A stretch of 64,000 nucleotides of DNA, from contig NZ_JAMOZL010000008.1 in the NCBI RefSeq assembly GCF_023667495.1, forward strand, positions 62,001-126,000. The letters are read 5' to 3'. Source of the stretch: Dyadobacter sp. MSC1_007 (GTDB lineage: Bacteria; Bacteroidota; Bacteroidia; Cytophagales; Spirosomataceae). Every line of letters begins with the position of its first letter. Within the stretch, counting starts at the first letter, position 1. Under the pieces are notes generated by a model, which was not told the DNA's origin, searched no databases, and saw only the letters and a program-made list of their open reading frames with translations. The position numbers and the translations under genes were made by a program. This document shows positions 8,156 through 16,358 of the stretch, piece after piece.

Positions 8156-8912
8156 AATAGTAAGGCAGGCTTCCTCATTTATTCAACAGGAAGCAGCCCT
8201 TTTTTCCCGTGATAAAATAGAGTACAAAGACCTTAATAACCTGGTTTCCTATGTAGATAAGGAGGCAGAAAAATTGCTTGTAGCCGGTTTGCAGGAGATT
8301 CTCCCGGAGGCCAGTTTCATCACCGAAGAAGGCACTACCGGCCAGGAACCTGATCCGACTGCATTGAACTGGATTATCGACCCACTCGACGGGACAACTA
8401 ATTTCATTCACGGCATTCCGGTGTATTGCGTAAGCGTAGGCCTCGCCCGCGGCAAGGAATTGCTCGTTGGCGTGATACACGAGCCGAGCCGTAACGAAAT
8501 GTTTTATGCCTGGCAGGGCGGCGGTGCCTGGTGCAATGATAAGGAGATCAAAGTTTCTAACGTGCCGCTCTTGCAGGACAGCCTTATCGCGACAGGTTTC
8601 CCTTATTATAAGTTTGAAAAACAAAAGCGTTATATGTACATTCTGGAACTTCTGATGCAAAAAACACACGGCATCCGGAGAATGGGCGCTGCGGCAGTCG
8701 ATCTGGCATATGTGGCGGCCGGACGTTTCGATGGCTTTTATGAATACAATCTCAATTCCTGGGATATGGCGGCCGGCGTGCTGATGATCAAGGAAGCAGG
8801 CGGAACGGTGACTGATTTCAAAGGAGGCGACAATTACCTCTTTGGAGGCGACATCATAGCAGCCTCAGGAGCCCACCAGGAGCTGGTAGAAGTGATTAGC
8901 CAGAATTTTTAA
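8121..8912 (+). CDS. Inositol monophosphatase family protein
   Basis: A 263-residue Mg-dependent sugar-phosphate phosphatase of the IMPase fold. Metal-binding motifs are complete: the Glu-Glu pair in FITEEGTTG, WIIDPLDGTTNFIHG with its two Asp residues, and the late motif NSWDMAAGVLMIKEAGG. Family members act on inositol-1-phosphate, fructose-1,6-bisphosphate, PAP (as CysQ) or histidinol phosphate, and the branch cannot be decided from sequence alone. The ATG at 8121 lies inside the preceding DUF4105 gene (35-bp overlap). Confidence 0.92.
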   Translation: MDLKLLTQKTIEIVRQASSFIQQEAALFSRDKIEYKDLNNLVSYVDKEAEKLLVAGLQEILPEASFITEEGTTGQEPDPTALNWIIDPLDGTTNFIHGIPVYCVSVGLARGKELLVGVIHEPSRNEMFYAWQGGGAWCNDKEIKVSNVPLLQDSLIATGFPYYKFEKQKRYMYILELLMQKTHGIRRMGAAAVDLAYVAAGRFDGFYEYNLNSWDMAAGVLMIKEAGGTVTDFKGGDNYLFGGDIIAASGAHQELVEVISQNF

Positions 8913-8943
8913 AATATCCATTCATTCCCCGTTCCACGGCGAC

Positions 8944-8979
8944 TCATTCACTCATTCAAAATTCAGTCATTCACTCATT
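8944..8979. repeat. Exact 13-bp direct repeat before the YfiT-like gene
   Basis: TCATTCACTCATT occurs at 8944-8956 and again at 8967-8979, starts 23 bp apart (about two helical turns). The second copy ends 4 bp before the ATG at 8984. Related CATTC units also appear at about 8920-8930. It could be an operator or slippage-prone DNA. Confidence 0.5.
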
Positions 8980-8983
8980 GAAC

Positions 8984-9520
8984 ATGGACATCGATCAACT
9001 TCGTTACCCTATCGGCAAATTCCACGCTCAGGAAAGCTACACTCCGGCGGAAGTTAAATCTAATATACAGATCATCAGTGCATTGCCATCCAAGTTTATC
9101 AATTTACTTGGCAATTGGGATGATTCAAGATTGGATACACCCTATCGTCCGGATGGCTGGACAGTGCGACAGCTTGTTCACCACGTGGCCGATAGCCACA
9201 TTAATGCCTATACCCGTTGCAGGTTGGCGTTGACCGAAGACAACCCCGTCATCAAACCGTACGAAGAACATTTGTGGGCTGAGTTACCGGATGCCAAGAC
9301 GGCGCAGGTGGAGTTGTCGATCCAATTGCTGCGTTATGTGCATTTGAGATGGGTATTGCTGCTGAATTCTATGGACGAGAAGGATCTGGCGAGAACTTAT
9401 GTACACCCTGCCACCGGAAAGACTTACCGGATGGATCAGGTGATTGCCAATTACGCCTGGCATAGCGAGCACCATTATCAACATGCATTCAGATTGGCGC
9501 AACGGAACAATTGGCAGTAA
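8984..9520 (+). CDS. YfiT-like DinB-fold putative metal-dependent hydrolase/thiol transferase
   Basis: A 178-residue four-helix-bundle protein of the DinB/YfiT superfamily. Three conserved histidines, expected to bind a metal, sit in QLVHHVADSH and in the C-terminal HSEHHYQH. The N-terminus LRYPIGKFHAQESYTPAE matches the YfiT subgroup, called putative metal-dependent hydrolases or bacillithiol transferases in Firmicutes. I take the ATG at 8984 rather than the in-frame TTG at 8978. It is fifth in the operon, 71 bp after the IMPase-like gene. Its true reaction here is unknown. Confidence 0.85.
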   Translation: MDIDQLRYPIGKFHAQESYTPAEVKSNIQIISALPSKFINLLGNWDDSRLDTPYRPDGWTVRQLVHHVADSHINAYTRCRLALTEDNPVIKPYEEHLWAELPDAKTAQVELSIQLLRYVHLRWVLLLNSMDEKDLARTYVHPATGKTYRMDQVIANYAWHSEHHYQHAFRLAQRNNWQ

Positions 9521-9537
9521 CATCCTGTTTTGAAACT

Positions 9538-9696
9538 ATGGGAATGCAGCAAATCATCATATTTATCCTGTTCCTGGCGGCGGCAGGCTATATGGGCTGG
9601 CGAATCTGGAAAGCCTTTGACCGGCGAAATAGCGGCGGTTGCGCAAAAGGATGCGGCTGCGCGGATGATAAATTGACGTCTGTTAAAATCAAATAA
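9538..9696 (+). CDS. FeoB-associated Cys-rich membrane protein (small)
   Basis: A 52-residue peptide (50 if the ATG at 9544 is used). One N-terminal transmembrane helix (IIIFILFLAAAGYMGWRIW) is followed by a cysteine cluster CAKGCGCADDK. This is the pattern of the FeoB-associated Cys-rich membrane family. No feoA or feoB lies in the window, so the name rests on the pattern alone. It starts 17 bp after the YfiT-like gene and is the last gene before a strong terminator. Confidence 0.72.
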   Translation: MGMQQIIIFILFLAAAGYMGWRIWKAFDRRNSGGCAKGCGCADDKLTSVKIK

Positions 9697-9739
9697 TGTG
9701 TTGTATTGGAATGTACGTTTGTGCGTTTCAATACGTAGG

Positions 9740-9761
9740 AGGCCCCGCCGGGGCCTTTTTT
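9740..9761 (+). terminator. Rho-independent terminator of the phhB-like/rsmI operon
   Basis: AGGCCCC (9740-9746), loop GCC, GGGGCCT (9750-9756), then a run of T to 9761. The stem is perfect and GC-rich. It lies 43 bp after the Cys-rich peptide stop. Confidence 0.9.
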
Positions 9762-9780
9762 CGTTGTGGATCGTCATTTG

Positions 9781-9873
9781 CTAGAAACAGGGAACCGCTC
9801 CGCGGTTAATGTGTAGTTGCCATTCCACAATTACGTGACCACCGCCGATGCCGGAGGCATCTCCTGTTTCTAG
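9781..9873. repeat. Compound palindromic (REP-like) element
   Basis: The outer arms are CTAGAAACAGG (9781-9791) and CCTGTTTCTAG (9863-9873), a perfect 11-bp inverted repeat. Inside are two further perfect hairpins: AACCGC-TCC-GCGGTT (9793-9807) and GATGCC-GGA-GGCATC (9847-9861). The element sits between two inverted, nearly identical terminators. It resembles a BIME-type repeat; no transposase is nearby. Confidence 0.75.
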
Positions 9874-9896
9874 AAAAAACGGGTGGGTGAATACGA

Positions 9897-9918
9897 CAAA
9901 AGGCCCCAGCGGGGCCTC
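9897..9918 (-). terminator. Rho-independent terminator of acs
   Basis: On the minus strand AGGCCCC, loop GCT, GGGGCCT, then TTTT. It lies 24 bp beyond the acs stop. The hairpin, flanking AGG and following TTTT are almost identical to the terminator at 9740-9761 read in the opposite direction. Confidence 0.88.
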
Positions 9919-9941
9919 CTGACAACAATAACAATTAAAAT

Positions 9942-11831
9942 TTACAATTTCCCCGACTTGATCTCATCAACAACTGCCGGATCGAGCAGCGTGGACGTAT
10001 CTCCAAGGTTATTGACATCTCCTTCCGATATCTTTCTCAAAATCCTTCTCATGATCTTGCCTGAGCGTGTTTTGGGCAAACCAGTCACAAACTGAACCTT
10101 GTCGGGCTTTGCGATCGGGCCGATGATGCGGGAAACGGTTGCTGCAATATCTTTTCTGAACATTTCAGGATCGTCGGGCGCGTGCTCGGTGATCACGTAC
10201 GCATAAATGCCCTGACCCTTGATATCGTGTGGATAACCGACAACTGCCGATTCGACCACTCCGAGGTGCATATTGATCGCATTTTCCACCTCAGCCGTGC
10301 CGATCCGGTGACCGGAAACGTTCAACACATCGTCCACACGACCGGTAATGCGGTAATAACCTTCTTCGTCACGTAAGCAACCGTCGCCGGTGAAATACAT
10401 GCCGGGATAAGTGGAGAAGTAAGTCTGACGGCAACGCTCGTGATCGCCATAAGTGGTCCGGATAATGCCCGGCCATGGGAACTTGATGCAAAGATTTCCG
10501 CTGACACCATTACCCTCAATCACATTACCAGACTCATCCACCAGAACAGGCTGAATTCCCGGCAATGGCAATGTCGCGTAAGTTGGCTTTTCGGGCGTTA
10601 TTCCTGCCAATGGCGAAATCATAATTCCGCCATTCTCGGTCTGCCACCAGGTATCTACAAGCGGACATTTGTCTCCGCCGATATTGGTTTTATACCAATG
10701 CCACGCTTCCTCATTGATGGGCTCTCCCACGGACCCGAGCTTTTTCAGGCTCGATAAATCGTGGCCCTTCACATAATCCAGCCCGAAGCTCATCAGCGAA
10801 CGAATGGCCGTTGGAGCTGTGTAAAGGATATTAACCTTGTGTTTTTCGACAATTTGCCAGAAACGGCCTGCATCCGGGTAAGTAGGAACGCCTTCGAACA
10901 CCACCGAAGTGGCCCCGTAGCAAAGCGGCCCGTAAACAATGTAGCTATGGCCGGTAATCCAGCCGATATCTGCCGTGCAGAAATGCACCTCGCCTTGCTC
11001 ATATTGGAACACATTGGCAAAAGTGTAAGTCGCATAAATCATATACCCGCCGCATGTGTGAACGACGCCCTTTGGCTTGCCGGTCGACCCGGAAGTATAT
11101 AAAATAAACAGGGTATCCTCAGCATCCATCGGCTCGGCAGGACAAACTGAATTAACCTGCTTCACTTCTTCTTCCCACCACAGGTCACGGCCTTTGAGCA
11201 TATGCACCGGCGTACGTGTGCGGGTCATTACGATTACATTCTTTACAGTAGAGCACTGTACCAATGCTTCATCGACGGTATCTTTCATCGGGATCACCTT
11301 CGAGCCACGATATGCGCCGTCGGAAGTGATCACCATCGTGCATTCGGCATCATTGATGCGGTCGGCGATGGATTTGGCAGAAAAACCTCCGAAAACTACG
11401 GAATGGATCGCGCCTATACGAGCGCATGCGAGCACCGCTACCGTGAGCTCCGGCACCATCGGAAGATATATACAAACGCGGTCGCCTTTTTGGACACCGT
11501 GTTTTTTCAAAACATTGGCAAATCTGCAAACCTGATCGAACAATACATTGTAGGTCAATGTAACTGCCTTATCGTCGGGATTATTAGGTTCCCAGATAAT
11601 CGCGGGCTGTTCTCCGCGCTCAGCCAGGTGACGGTCGAGGGCATTCTCGGTAATGTTCATCACACCACCTTCAAACCATTTTGTCCGCGCTTCCTGAAAG
11701 TCCCAGCTCAGTACTTTCTTCCACGGTTTACGCCACTGAAATTGTTGGGCTATTTCTGCCCAGAAACCTTCGGGATCGTCTACGCTTTGTTTGTAGGCAA
11801 CCTGATACTCTTCAAAGGTCTTAATTCTCAT
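9942..11831 (-). CDS. acs: Acetyl-CoA synthetase (acetate--CoA ligase)
   Basis: A 629-residue AMP-forming ligase that activates acetate to acetyl-CoA via acetyl-AMP. It has the P-loop-like motif [14 protein letters not shown], the adenine-binding region [11 protein letters not shown], the hinge [20 protein letters not shown] and the CoA-side motif [10 protein letters not shown]. The catalytic lysine Lys592 in [13 protein letters not shown] is the residue usually controlled by acetylation. It is slightly shorter than E. coli Acs (652 residues). The gene stands alone on the minus strand, with its own terminator and a 248-bp divergent upstream region. Confidence 0.97.
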   Translation of the reverse strand: MRIKTFEEYQVAYKQSVDDPEGFWAEIAQQFQWRKPWKKVLSWDFQEARTKWFEGGVMNITENALDRHLAERGEQPAIIWEPNNPDDKAVTLTYNVLFDQVCRFANVLKKHGVQKGDRVCIYLPMVPELTVAVLACARIGAIHSVVFGGFSAKSIADRINDAECTMVITSDGAYRGSKVIPMKDTVDEALVQCSTVKNVIVMTRTRTPVHMLKGRDLWWEEEVKQVNSVCPAEPMDAEDTLFILYTSGSTGKPKGVVHTCGGYMIYATYTFANVFQYEQGEVHFCTADIGWITGHSYIVYGPLCYGATSVVFEGVPTYPDAGRFWQIVEKHKVNILYTAPTAIRSLMSFGLDYVKGHDLSSLKKLGSVGEPINEEAWHWYKTNIGGDKCPLVDTWWQTENGGIMISPLAGITPEKPTYATLPLPGIQPVLVDESGNVIEGNGVSGNLCIKFPWPGIIRTTYGDHERCRQTYFSTYPGMYFTGDGCLRDEEGYYRITGRVDDVLNVSGHRIGTAEVENAINMHLGVVESAVVGYPHDIKGQGIYAYVITEHAPDDPEMFRKDIAATVSRIIGPIAKPDKVQFVTGLPKTRSGKIMRRILRKISEGDVNNLGDTSTLLDPAVVDEIKSGKL

Positions 11832-12079
11832 GATAAATAAAGGTTAGACTCGGATATTTAGGATTTGGGCAACAAGTTATAATTTTCATTTGGTTAGTCC
11901 TACCTGGACAGAAACAGAATATCATGCTCACAGCGCCCATTTAGCTGATAATCAACCATTACCAACCGGGTATGATTTGTTATGATTCTGATAATATTTC
12001 AAAAATGCATTTCATTCGGTGCTGGTTGTCAGCCAAGATCAAAAAGACGTACTTTCGGGTCTTGAATGGTGCTTAAAAC

Positions 12080-13309
12080 ATGACAGAAAGTAACACAACC
12101 GCCCCTGAACCGAACGAAAGCGAAGGTTTTTCCGACGAAGAAATAGCTTTTATACAGGCTCATTTGCAGGATAATCCAAGCCAACTGATCCTGAATGCGG
12201 GCCGCTTCAAGGGACTGGACGTCAAGAAACTGGCGAGTCAGATCCAGTCACGCCAGAAGGCTGTGAGGAAGTTACCGGAATGGTCGGCAAACCGAAACCT
12301 GATATTCCCACCCGCGTTGTCTGTCGAACAATGCTCTTCGGAAGCCACTGCCAAATACAAGGCGAGCCTGGTTACTGGCGAAACGCTTGTCGACATGACC
12401 GGCGGAATGGGCGTGGATTGTTATTATATGGGACTGAAATTTGAGAAAGCCCATTATTTTGAACAGCAGGAAGAAGTTGCCCGTACCGCCGCATTCAACT
12501 TCCGGCAGCTTAAAGCCGACAATATTCGGGTGCATACTGGCGACTCACTGAAAGAATTCCATTCAACCGGCATTCAAGCTGACTGGATCTATGCCGATCC
12601 GGCACGCCGCGGCAGCAACCAGGAAAAAGTAGTGAGGCTTGCAGATTGCACACCCGATATCGTCACCAACCTGCCGCTTCTTTTTCAATATACCCAAAAT
12701 ATAATGATCAAAACTTCGCCGTTGCTGGATATCGACCTGGCCGCGACGGAACTCCAAAATCTGAAAGAAGTATATGCGATCGGGTATGAGCAGGAATGCA
12801 AAGAGCTATTGTTCATACTCGACCGCGAATGGAGATCGCCCGCGTTTACCGTTCGGGCGCGCATCATCGATAGCAATGGCGAACCTGTCCATCGGCTGGA
12901 TTTCGAACGGGAAAGTGAACGAAGTGCTCCTGTACGCTACTCCGCGCCGCGCGCATACCTGTACGAGCCACACGCGGCAGTTTTGAAGGCAGGTGCATTC
13001 AGGACACTCTGCAATACATTTAAAGTAGATAAAGTGGCGATACACAGTCAATTATACACCTCGGACATACAGGTGAAGGATTTCCCGGGCAGGAATTTTA
13101 AAATCGTGGCGATTTGCAAGCCCGATAGCAAGGAGATTATGAAACATATTGAAGGCAACAAAGCGAACCTTACCGTTCGCAATTTCCCGGCGAAAACCGA
13201 AGATCTAAGGAAGAAATGGAAATTAAAAGAAGGTGGTGACTACTATCTTTTTGCCACCACACTTGCAGATCATTCGAAAGTCGTGATTGTTACCGTTAAG
13301 CCTGTTTAA
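12080..13309 (+). CDS. Class I SAM-dependent methyltransferase with THUMP-like C-terminal domain
   Basis: A 409-residue cytosolic protein. The middle (about 105-215) is a Rossmann methyltransferase with motif I LVDMTGGMGVDCYYMG and a motif IV IYADPARRGSNQEK of the DPARR type. The last ~80 residues match the THUMP-like domain (KVDKVAIHSQLY, DFPGRNFKI). Such proteins in Bacteroidota are presumed RNA modifiers; the target is unknown. It converges with the Spx/YffB-like gene and overlaps it by 14 bp. Confidence 0.85.
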   Translation: MTESNTTAPEPNESEGFSDEEIAFIQAHLQDNPSQLILNAGRFKGLDVKKLASQIQSRQKAVRKLPEWSANRNLIFPPALSVEQCSSEATAKYKASLVTGETLVDMTGGMGVDCYYMGLKFEKAHYFEQQEEVARTAAFNFRQLKADNIRVHTGDSLKEFHSTGIQADWIYADPARRGSNQEKVVRLADCTPDIVTNLPLLFQYTQNIMIKTSPLLDIDLAATELQNLKEVYAIGYEQECKELLFILDREWRSPAFTVRARIIDSNGEPVHRLDFERESERSAPVRYSAPRAYLYEPHAAVLKAGAFRTLCNTFKVDKVAIHSQLYTSDIQVKDFPGRNFKIVAICKPDSKEIMKHIEGNKANLTVRNFPAKTEDLRKKWKLKEGGDYYLFATTLADHSKVVIVTVKPV

Positions 13310-13658
13310 GGAATTTTTCCTCGTACAATTTTTCGGAGAAGCCAATGCTTACCGCCTTTCCGGAGGCATCTTCGATCAACGGTCTTTTAATGGCTGAACT
13401 ATGGGATATCAGCAGATTAGCGGCGGATGCCTCGTCGGTGACGGTTGCTTTTTGTTCGTCTGGCAGCTCTTTCCAGGTGGTCGAAGCCTTATTAAGCACC
13501 TTATCCCAGGGAAGTTCTTTAAACCATCCGTTAATCTTTTCGGTAGTGATGCCGTCTTTTCTGTAATCATGAAAACGATAGGCAATCTGATGCTTATCCA
13601 GCCAGGTACGCGCTTTTTTTATGGTATCACAATTGGGTATTCCGTAAACCGTCAACAT
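13296..13658 (-). CDS. ArsC/Spx-family protein (YffB-like)
   Basis: A 120-residue thioredoxin-like protein. Cys10 in GIPNCDTIKKARTWL is the single conserved cysteine. The GIPNCDT N-terminus is typical of the YffB subgroup rather than of true arsenate reductases, which carry further catalytic arginines, or of redox-sensing Spx with CXXC. The late motif IKRPLIED is present. Its role is probably thiol/glutathione-dependent or regulatory; the family is poorly defined. It overlaps the methyltransferase gene tail-to-tail by 14 bp and lies 22 bp from the symporter stop side. Confidence 0.85.
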   Translation of the reverse strand: MLTVYGIPNCDTIKKARTWLDKHQIAYRFHDYRKDGITTEKINGWFKELPWDKVLNKASTTWKELPDEQKATVTDEASAANLLISHSSAIKRPLIEDASGKAVSIGFSEKLYEEKFLKQA

Positions 13659-13680
13659 ACAATTTTACTCTGAAAATAAA

Positions 13681-15081
13681 CTAAACTTCGGAAGCCACTG
13701 CCTCTTCCACAATCTTGTCCGAATCATGCATCTTCTGATCGTCGAGTTCTCCTTCCCAACGGGCTATAACAGCGGTTGCCAGACAGTTACCCGTCACATT
13801 GACAGAAGTCCGCGCCATATCCATCAACTCGTCGATCCCCATGATCAGCAGAACAGGCCATTCGGGCATGCCAAAGTTAGCGATCGCACCCAATAATATC
13901 ACCAGGGTCGCACGTGGAATGCCCGCGACGCCTTTACTTGTCAACATGAGCAGTAATACCATGGTCAATTGCTCCCCGATTGACATTTCGGTGCCGGTCG
14001 CCTGTGCTACGAAGACCGTTGCCAGCGCAAGATAAAGCGTGGAACCGTCGAGATTGAAGCTATAACCCGTGGGCATTACAAAGGACACGATCTGACGTGG
14101 CACCCCGAATTTCTCCATTTTCTCCATGGCTTTGGGCAATGCAGATTCCGAACTGGTGGTAGCGAATGCAATGGAAACAGGTTCAAAAATAGCTTTCGCA
14201 AATTTGATGACGGGAATGCGCGCGATTAGTGCGATTGGCACAAAAATGATCAGTATAAATACGATCAATGCGCAGTAAAGCGTCGCCAGAAGCAAAGCCA
14301 GGTTTTTAAGCACATCGATACCCATATGGCCTACCGTTTCCGCGATCGCAGCCCCCACCCCGATTGGCGCGAAGTACATGATGATCTTGGTAAATTTGAA
14401 CATTACCTCAGCCAGCAGCTCAACACCGTGAACGAATTTCTCTTTCTTTGCGGCAGGCAGTAATGCCAGACTAATACCGAACAAAACGCTGAAAACGACG
14501 ATTTGCAACACTTCGCCGTGGTAAATCGACTTCGCTACGTTCTCCGGGAATGAATGCAGCACAATGTCCTGCCAGGTTTGCTGACTTACTTTCGGAAGGG
14601 TCGCATTCAAACTTTCAGGCGGTATTATGCCCACTCCCGGCTTGAACCAGTTGGCAAAGAACAGCCCGATCAGCAATGCGAATGTGGTTACGACTTCAAA
14701 ATACAAAAGCGATTTCCAGCCCATCCGGCCTACCTGTTTGAGGTCGGAATGCCCTGCTATACCGGTTACGAGCGTCGCAAAAAGCAATGGTGCGATCACC
14801 GTTTTGATCATTTGTAAAAATATCTGACGCAGGAAATGCAGCTCAGTGCCCATTTTCGGGTAATCATAGCCGATTTCTGTTCCTACCAGCATCGAAATCA
14901 GGATCGAAGTGGTCAGGTTTCTCTTCAAAACCGCATACACGATCAGCCCAGCCAGCGCCAGCCAGCGAAGTCCGATCAGTACATTATCAGGTAGTACAAG
15001 GATATCATAGGCACTTAATACGGAAGCAATAGCGGCAATGGTAACCAAAACAATGTTGATAACGGTAATCTTGCTCTTCAT
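13681..15081 (-). CDS. Dicarboxylate/amino acid:cation symporter (DAACS family)
   Basis: A 466-residue inner-membrane transporter of the GltP/DctA family, taking up C4-dicarboxylates or acidic amino acids with H+ or Na+. The serine-rich re-entrant motif AFATTSSESALP, the motif MPTGYSFNLDGSTLYLA and the C-terminal DMARTSVNVTGN are complete. I start at the ATG at 15081 (MKSKITVIN), which leads straight into the first helix; an in-frame ATG at 15135 would add 18 unusual residues. It is a single gene, followed by a long intergenic region upstream. Confidence 0.93.
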   Translation of the reverse strand: MKSKITVINIVLVTIAAIASVLSAYDILVLPDNVLIGLRWLALAGLIVYAVLKRNLTTSILISMLVGTEIGYDYPKMGTELHFLRQIFLQMIKTVIAPLLFATLVTGIAGHSDLKQVGRMGWKSLLYFEVVTTFALLIGLFFANWFKPGVGIIPPESLNATLPKVSQQTWQDIVLHSFPENVAKSIYHGEVLQIVVFSVLFGISLALLPAAKKEKFVHGVELLAEVMFKFTKIIMYFAPIGVGAAIAETVGHMGIDVLKNLALLLATLYCALIVFILIIFVPIALIARIPVIKFAKAIFEPVSIAFATTSSESALPKAMEKMEKFGVPRQIVSFVMPTGYSFNLDGSTLYLALATVFVAQATGTEMSIGEQLTMVLLLMLTSKGVAGIPRATLVILLGAIANFGMPEWPVLLIMGIDELMDMARTSVNVTGNCLATAVIARWEGELDDQKMHDSDKIVEEAVASEV

Positions 15082-15498
15082 ACGGGCGATTTGTAATGGG
15101 AAATAGTTTGTAACGGTAAACTTATAAAAAATCAAATTAAGCGCAGCAATAACAGGCTATGCATTTTAAGCAAAATACAAAATTTATAATAGGCATTAAA
15201 CTACAATAACAATTGTTTGTATTACACAAAACGGAATTTTTAAAATAAACAACTGTTTACTCCTATAAAGACAATCTATTGGACAAATGCAAAAACGAAC
15301 AGGAGTGCGGCGGCAGGGAAAGCGCTGAGACAGAATTTGGCTGCTAATTTGGCATAAAAATTGAATCTGTTACTATTACCTGAATATTAAATCTTCCGGA
15401 AAAAGGGAACGATCTCGGAAAGATGATCAAAGTCCTTGATTTCAGTTCTTAAAATCGATATGTTCGGACACACCTTACCCAACATCAATCCCAAACAT
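15082..15498. other. Long intergenic region between divergent symporter and usp genes
   Basis: This stretch of 417 bp has no supported gene. It is mostly AT-rich, with a GC-richer island at about 15300-15360. That island holds a direct repeat AATTTGGC (two copies, spaced 12 bp) and, on the minus strand, a hydrophobic stretch without a start codon (KFCLSAFPAAALLFVFAF). A candidate promoter for usp lies at 15436-15466. Confidence 0.6.
15436..15466 (+). promoter_or_regulatory. Candidate promoter of usp-corA
   Basis: TTG at 15436-15438, a 20-bp spacer, then TATGTTCG (15459-15466), one mismatch from TAnnTTTG. The usp start lies 32 bp downstream. Confidence 0.35.
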
Positions 15499-16350
15499 AT
15501 GAACAGTATCCTCATTGCCATCGACTTTTCCGAAAACGCGGAGCGTGCGCTGGCAGCGGCCAGGCTGATCGCCGAAAAAGGGGTCACCGAAATGCTTATA
15601 CTGCATGCCTACCAACCCTACATCGCCGACGTGAATGTGACGCCTGGCAACGTAATGCCCGGAATTGGCGGCGCCGACTTCATTACCATGACCAACGAAC
15701 TGGAAGGAGAATTCCGGAAAAGACTGGAAGAAATTGCCGCCAATCTGGTTACGGAAGGCCACCGGGCCCGCCCCATCTGGTATTTGGGTAGTGTACAGTC
15801 AGCTGTGGAAGAGGCTATTGAAGAGCATAATCCAAACCTTGTGGTGGTCGGGCGTACCGGAACCGGCGGGTTCCTCGACAAGCTGATAGGCAGTTCGGCC
15901 ACGCATATTGCCTTGCATTCACCCTGCCCGGTGCTGGTGATCCCGCCCCAGGTGACTCCCGGCAAATTCAGTAAGGTAGTATATGCCACCCAGTTCGAAT
16001 ATGATGAGATCGACATCCTTAAAGAAGTGTTTATTTTGATGAACCAACTCGGAGCTAATCTCACGTTGCTGAAAATCAAATCAGACACTCAACCCGACAT
16101 TCAGCCTGATAACCAGTATATTGCAGAAATAAGATCGGTGTTCGAACTGAACGACGAACAGATTGTGATCCGAAGCGACAAACACGTACTGGACGGCATT
16201 GAGGCCTATTGCGATGAAGTGAAAGCCGACTTGCTGATTATGTCTGCACGGGAAAGGTCGTTTATCGAAGAATTTCTGATCAACCCGAGCGTTACACGTA
16301 AACTCATCATCGATACGCACGTACCTTTGCTTGTTTTTCATCTTAAATAA
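15499..16350 (+). CDS. Tandem universal stress protein
   Basis: A 283-residue protein made of two UspA-like domains. The first (1-~145) starts MNSILIAIDFSENAERAL and has the ATP-binding pattern GRTGTGGFLDKLIGSSATHI. The second (about 150-283) ends in SARERSFIEEFLINPSVTRKL, where the glycines of the ATP motif are absent, so it probably does not bind ATP. I use the ATG at 15499 because the USP fold begins exactly there. corA begins 8 bp downstream, so the two are likely cotranscribed. Confidence 0.9.
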   Translation: MNSILIAIDFSENAERALAAARLIAEKGVTEMLILHAYQPYIADVNVTPGNVMPGIGGADFITMTNELEGEFRKRLEEIAANLVTEGHRARPIWYLGSVQSAVEEAIEEHNPNLVVVGRTGTGGFLDKLIGSSATHIALHSPCPVLVIPPQVTPGKFSKVVYATQFEYDEIDILKEVFILMNQLGANLTLLKIKSDTQPDIQPDNQYIAEIRSVFELNDEQIVIRSDKHVLDGIEAYCDEVKADLLIMSARERSFIEEFLINPSVTRKLIIDTHVPLLVFHLK

Positions 16351-16358
16351 GACCGGTT

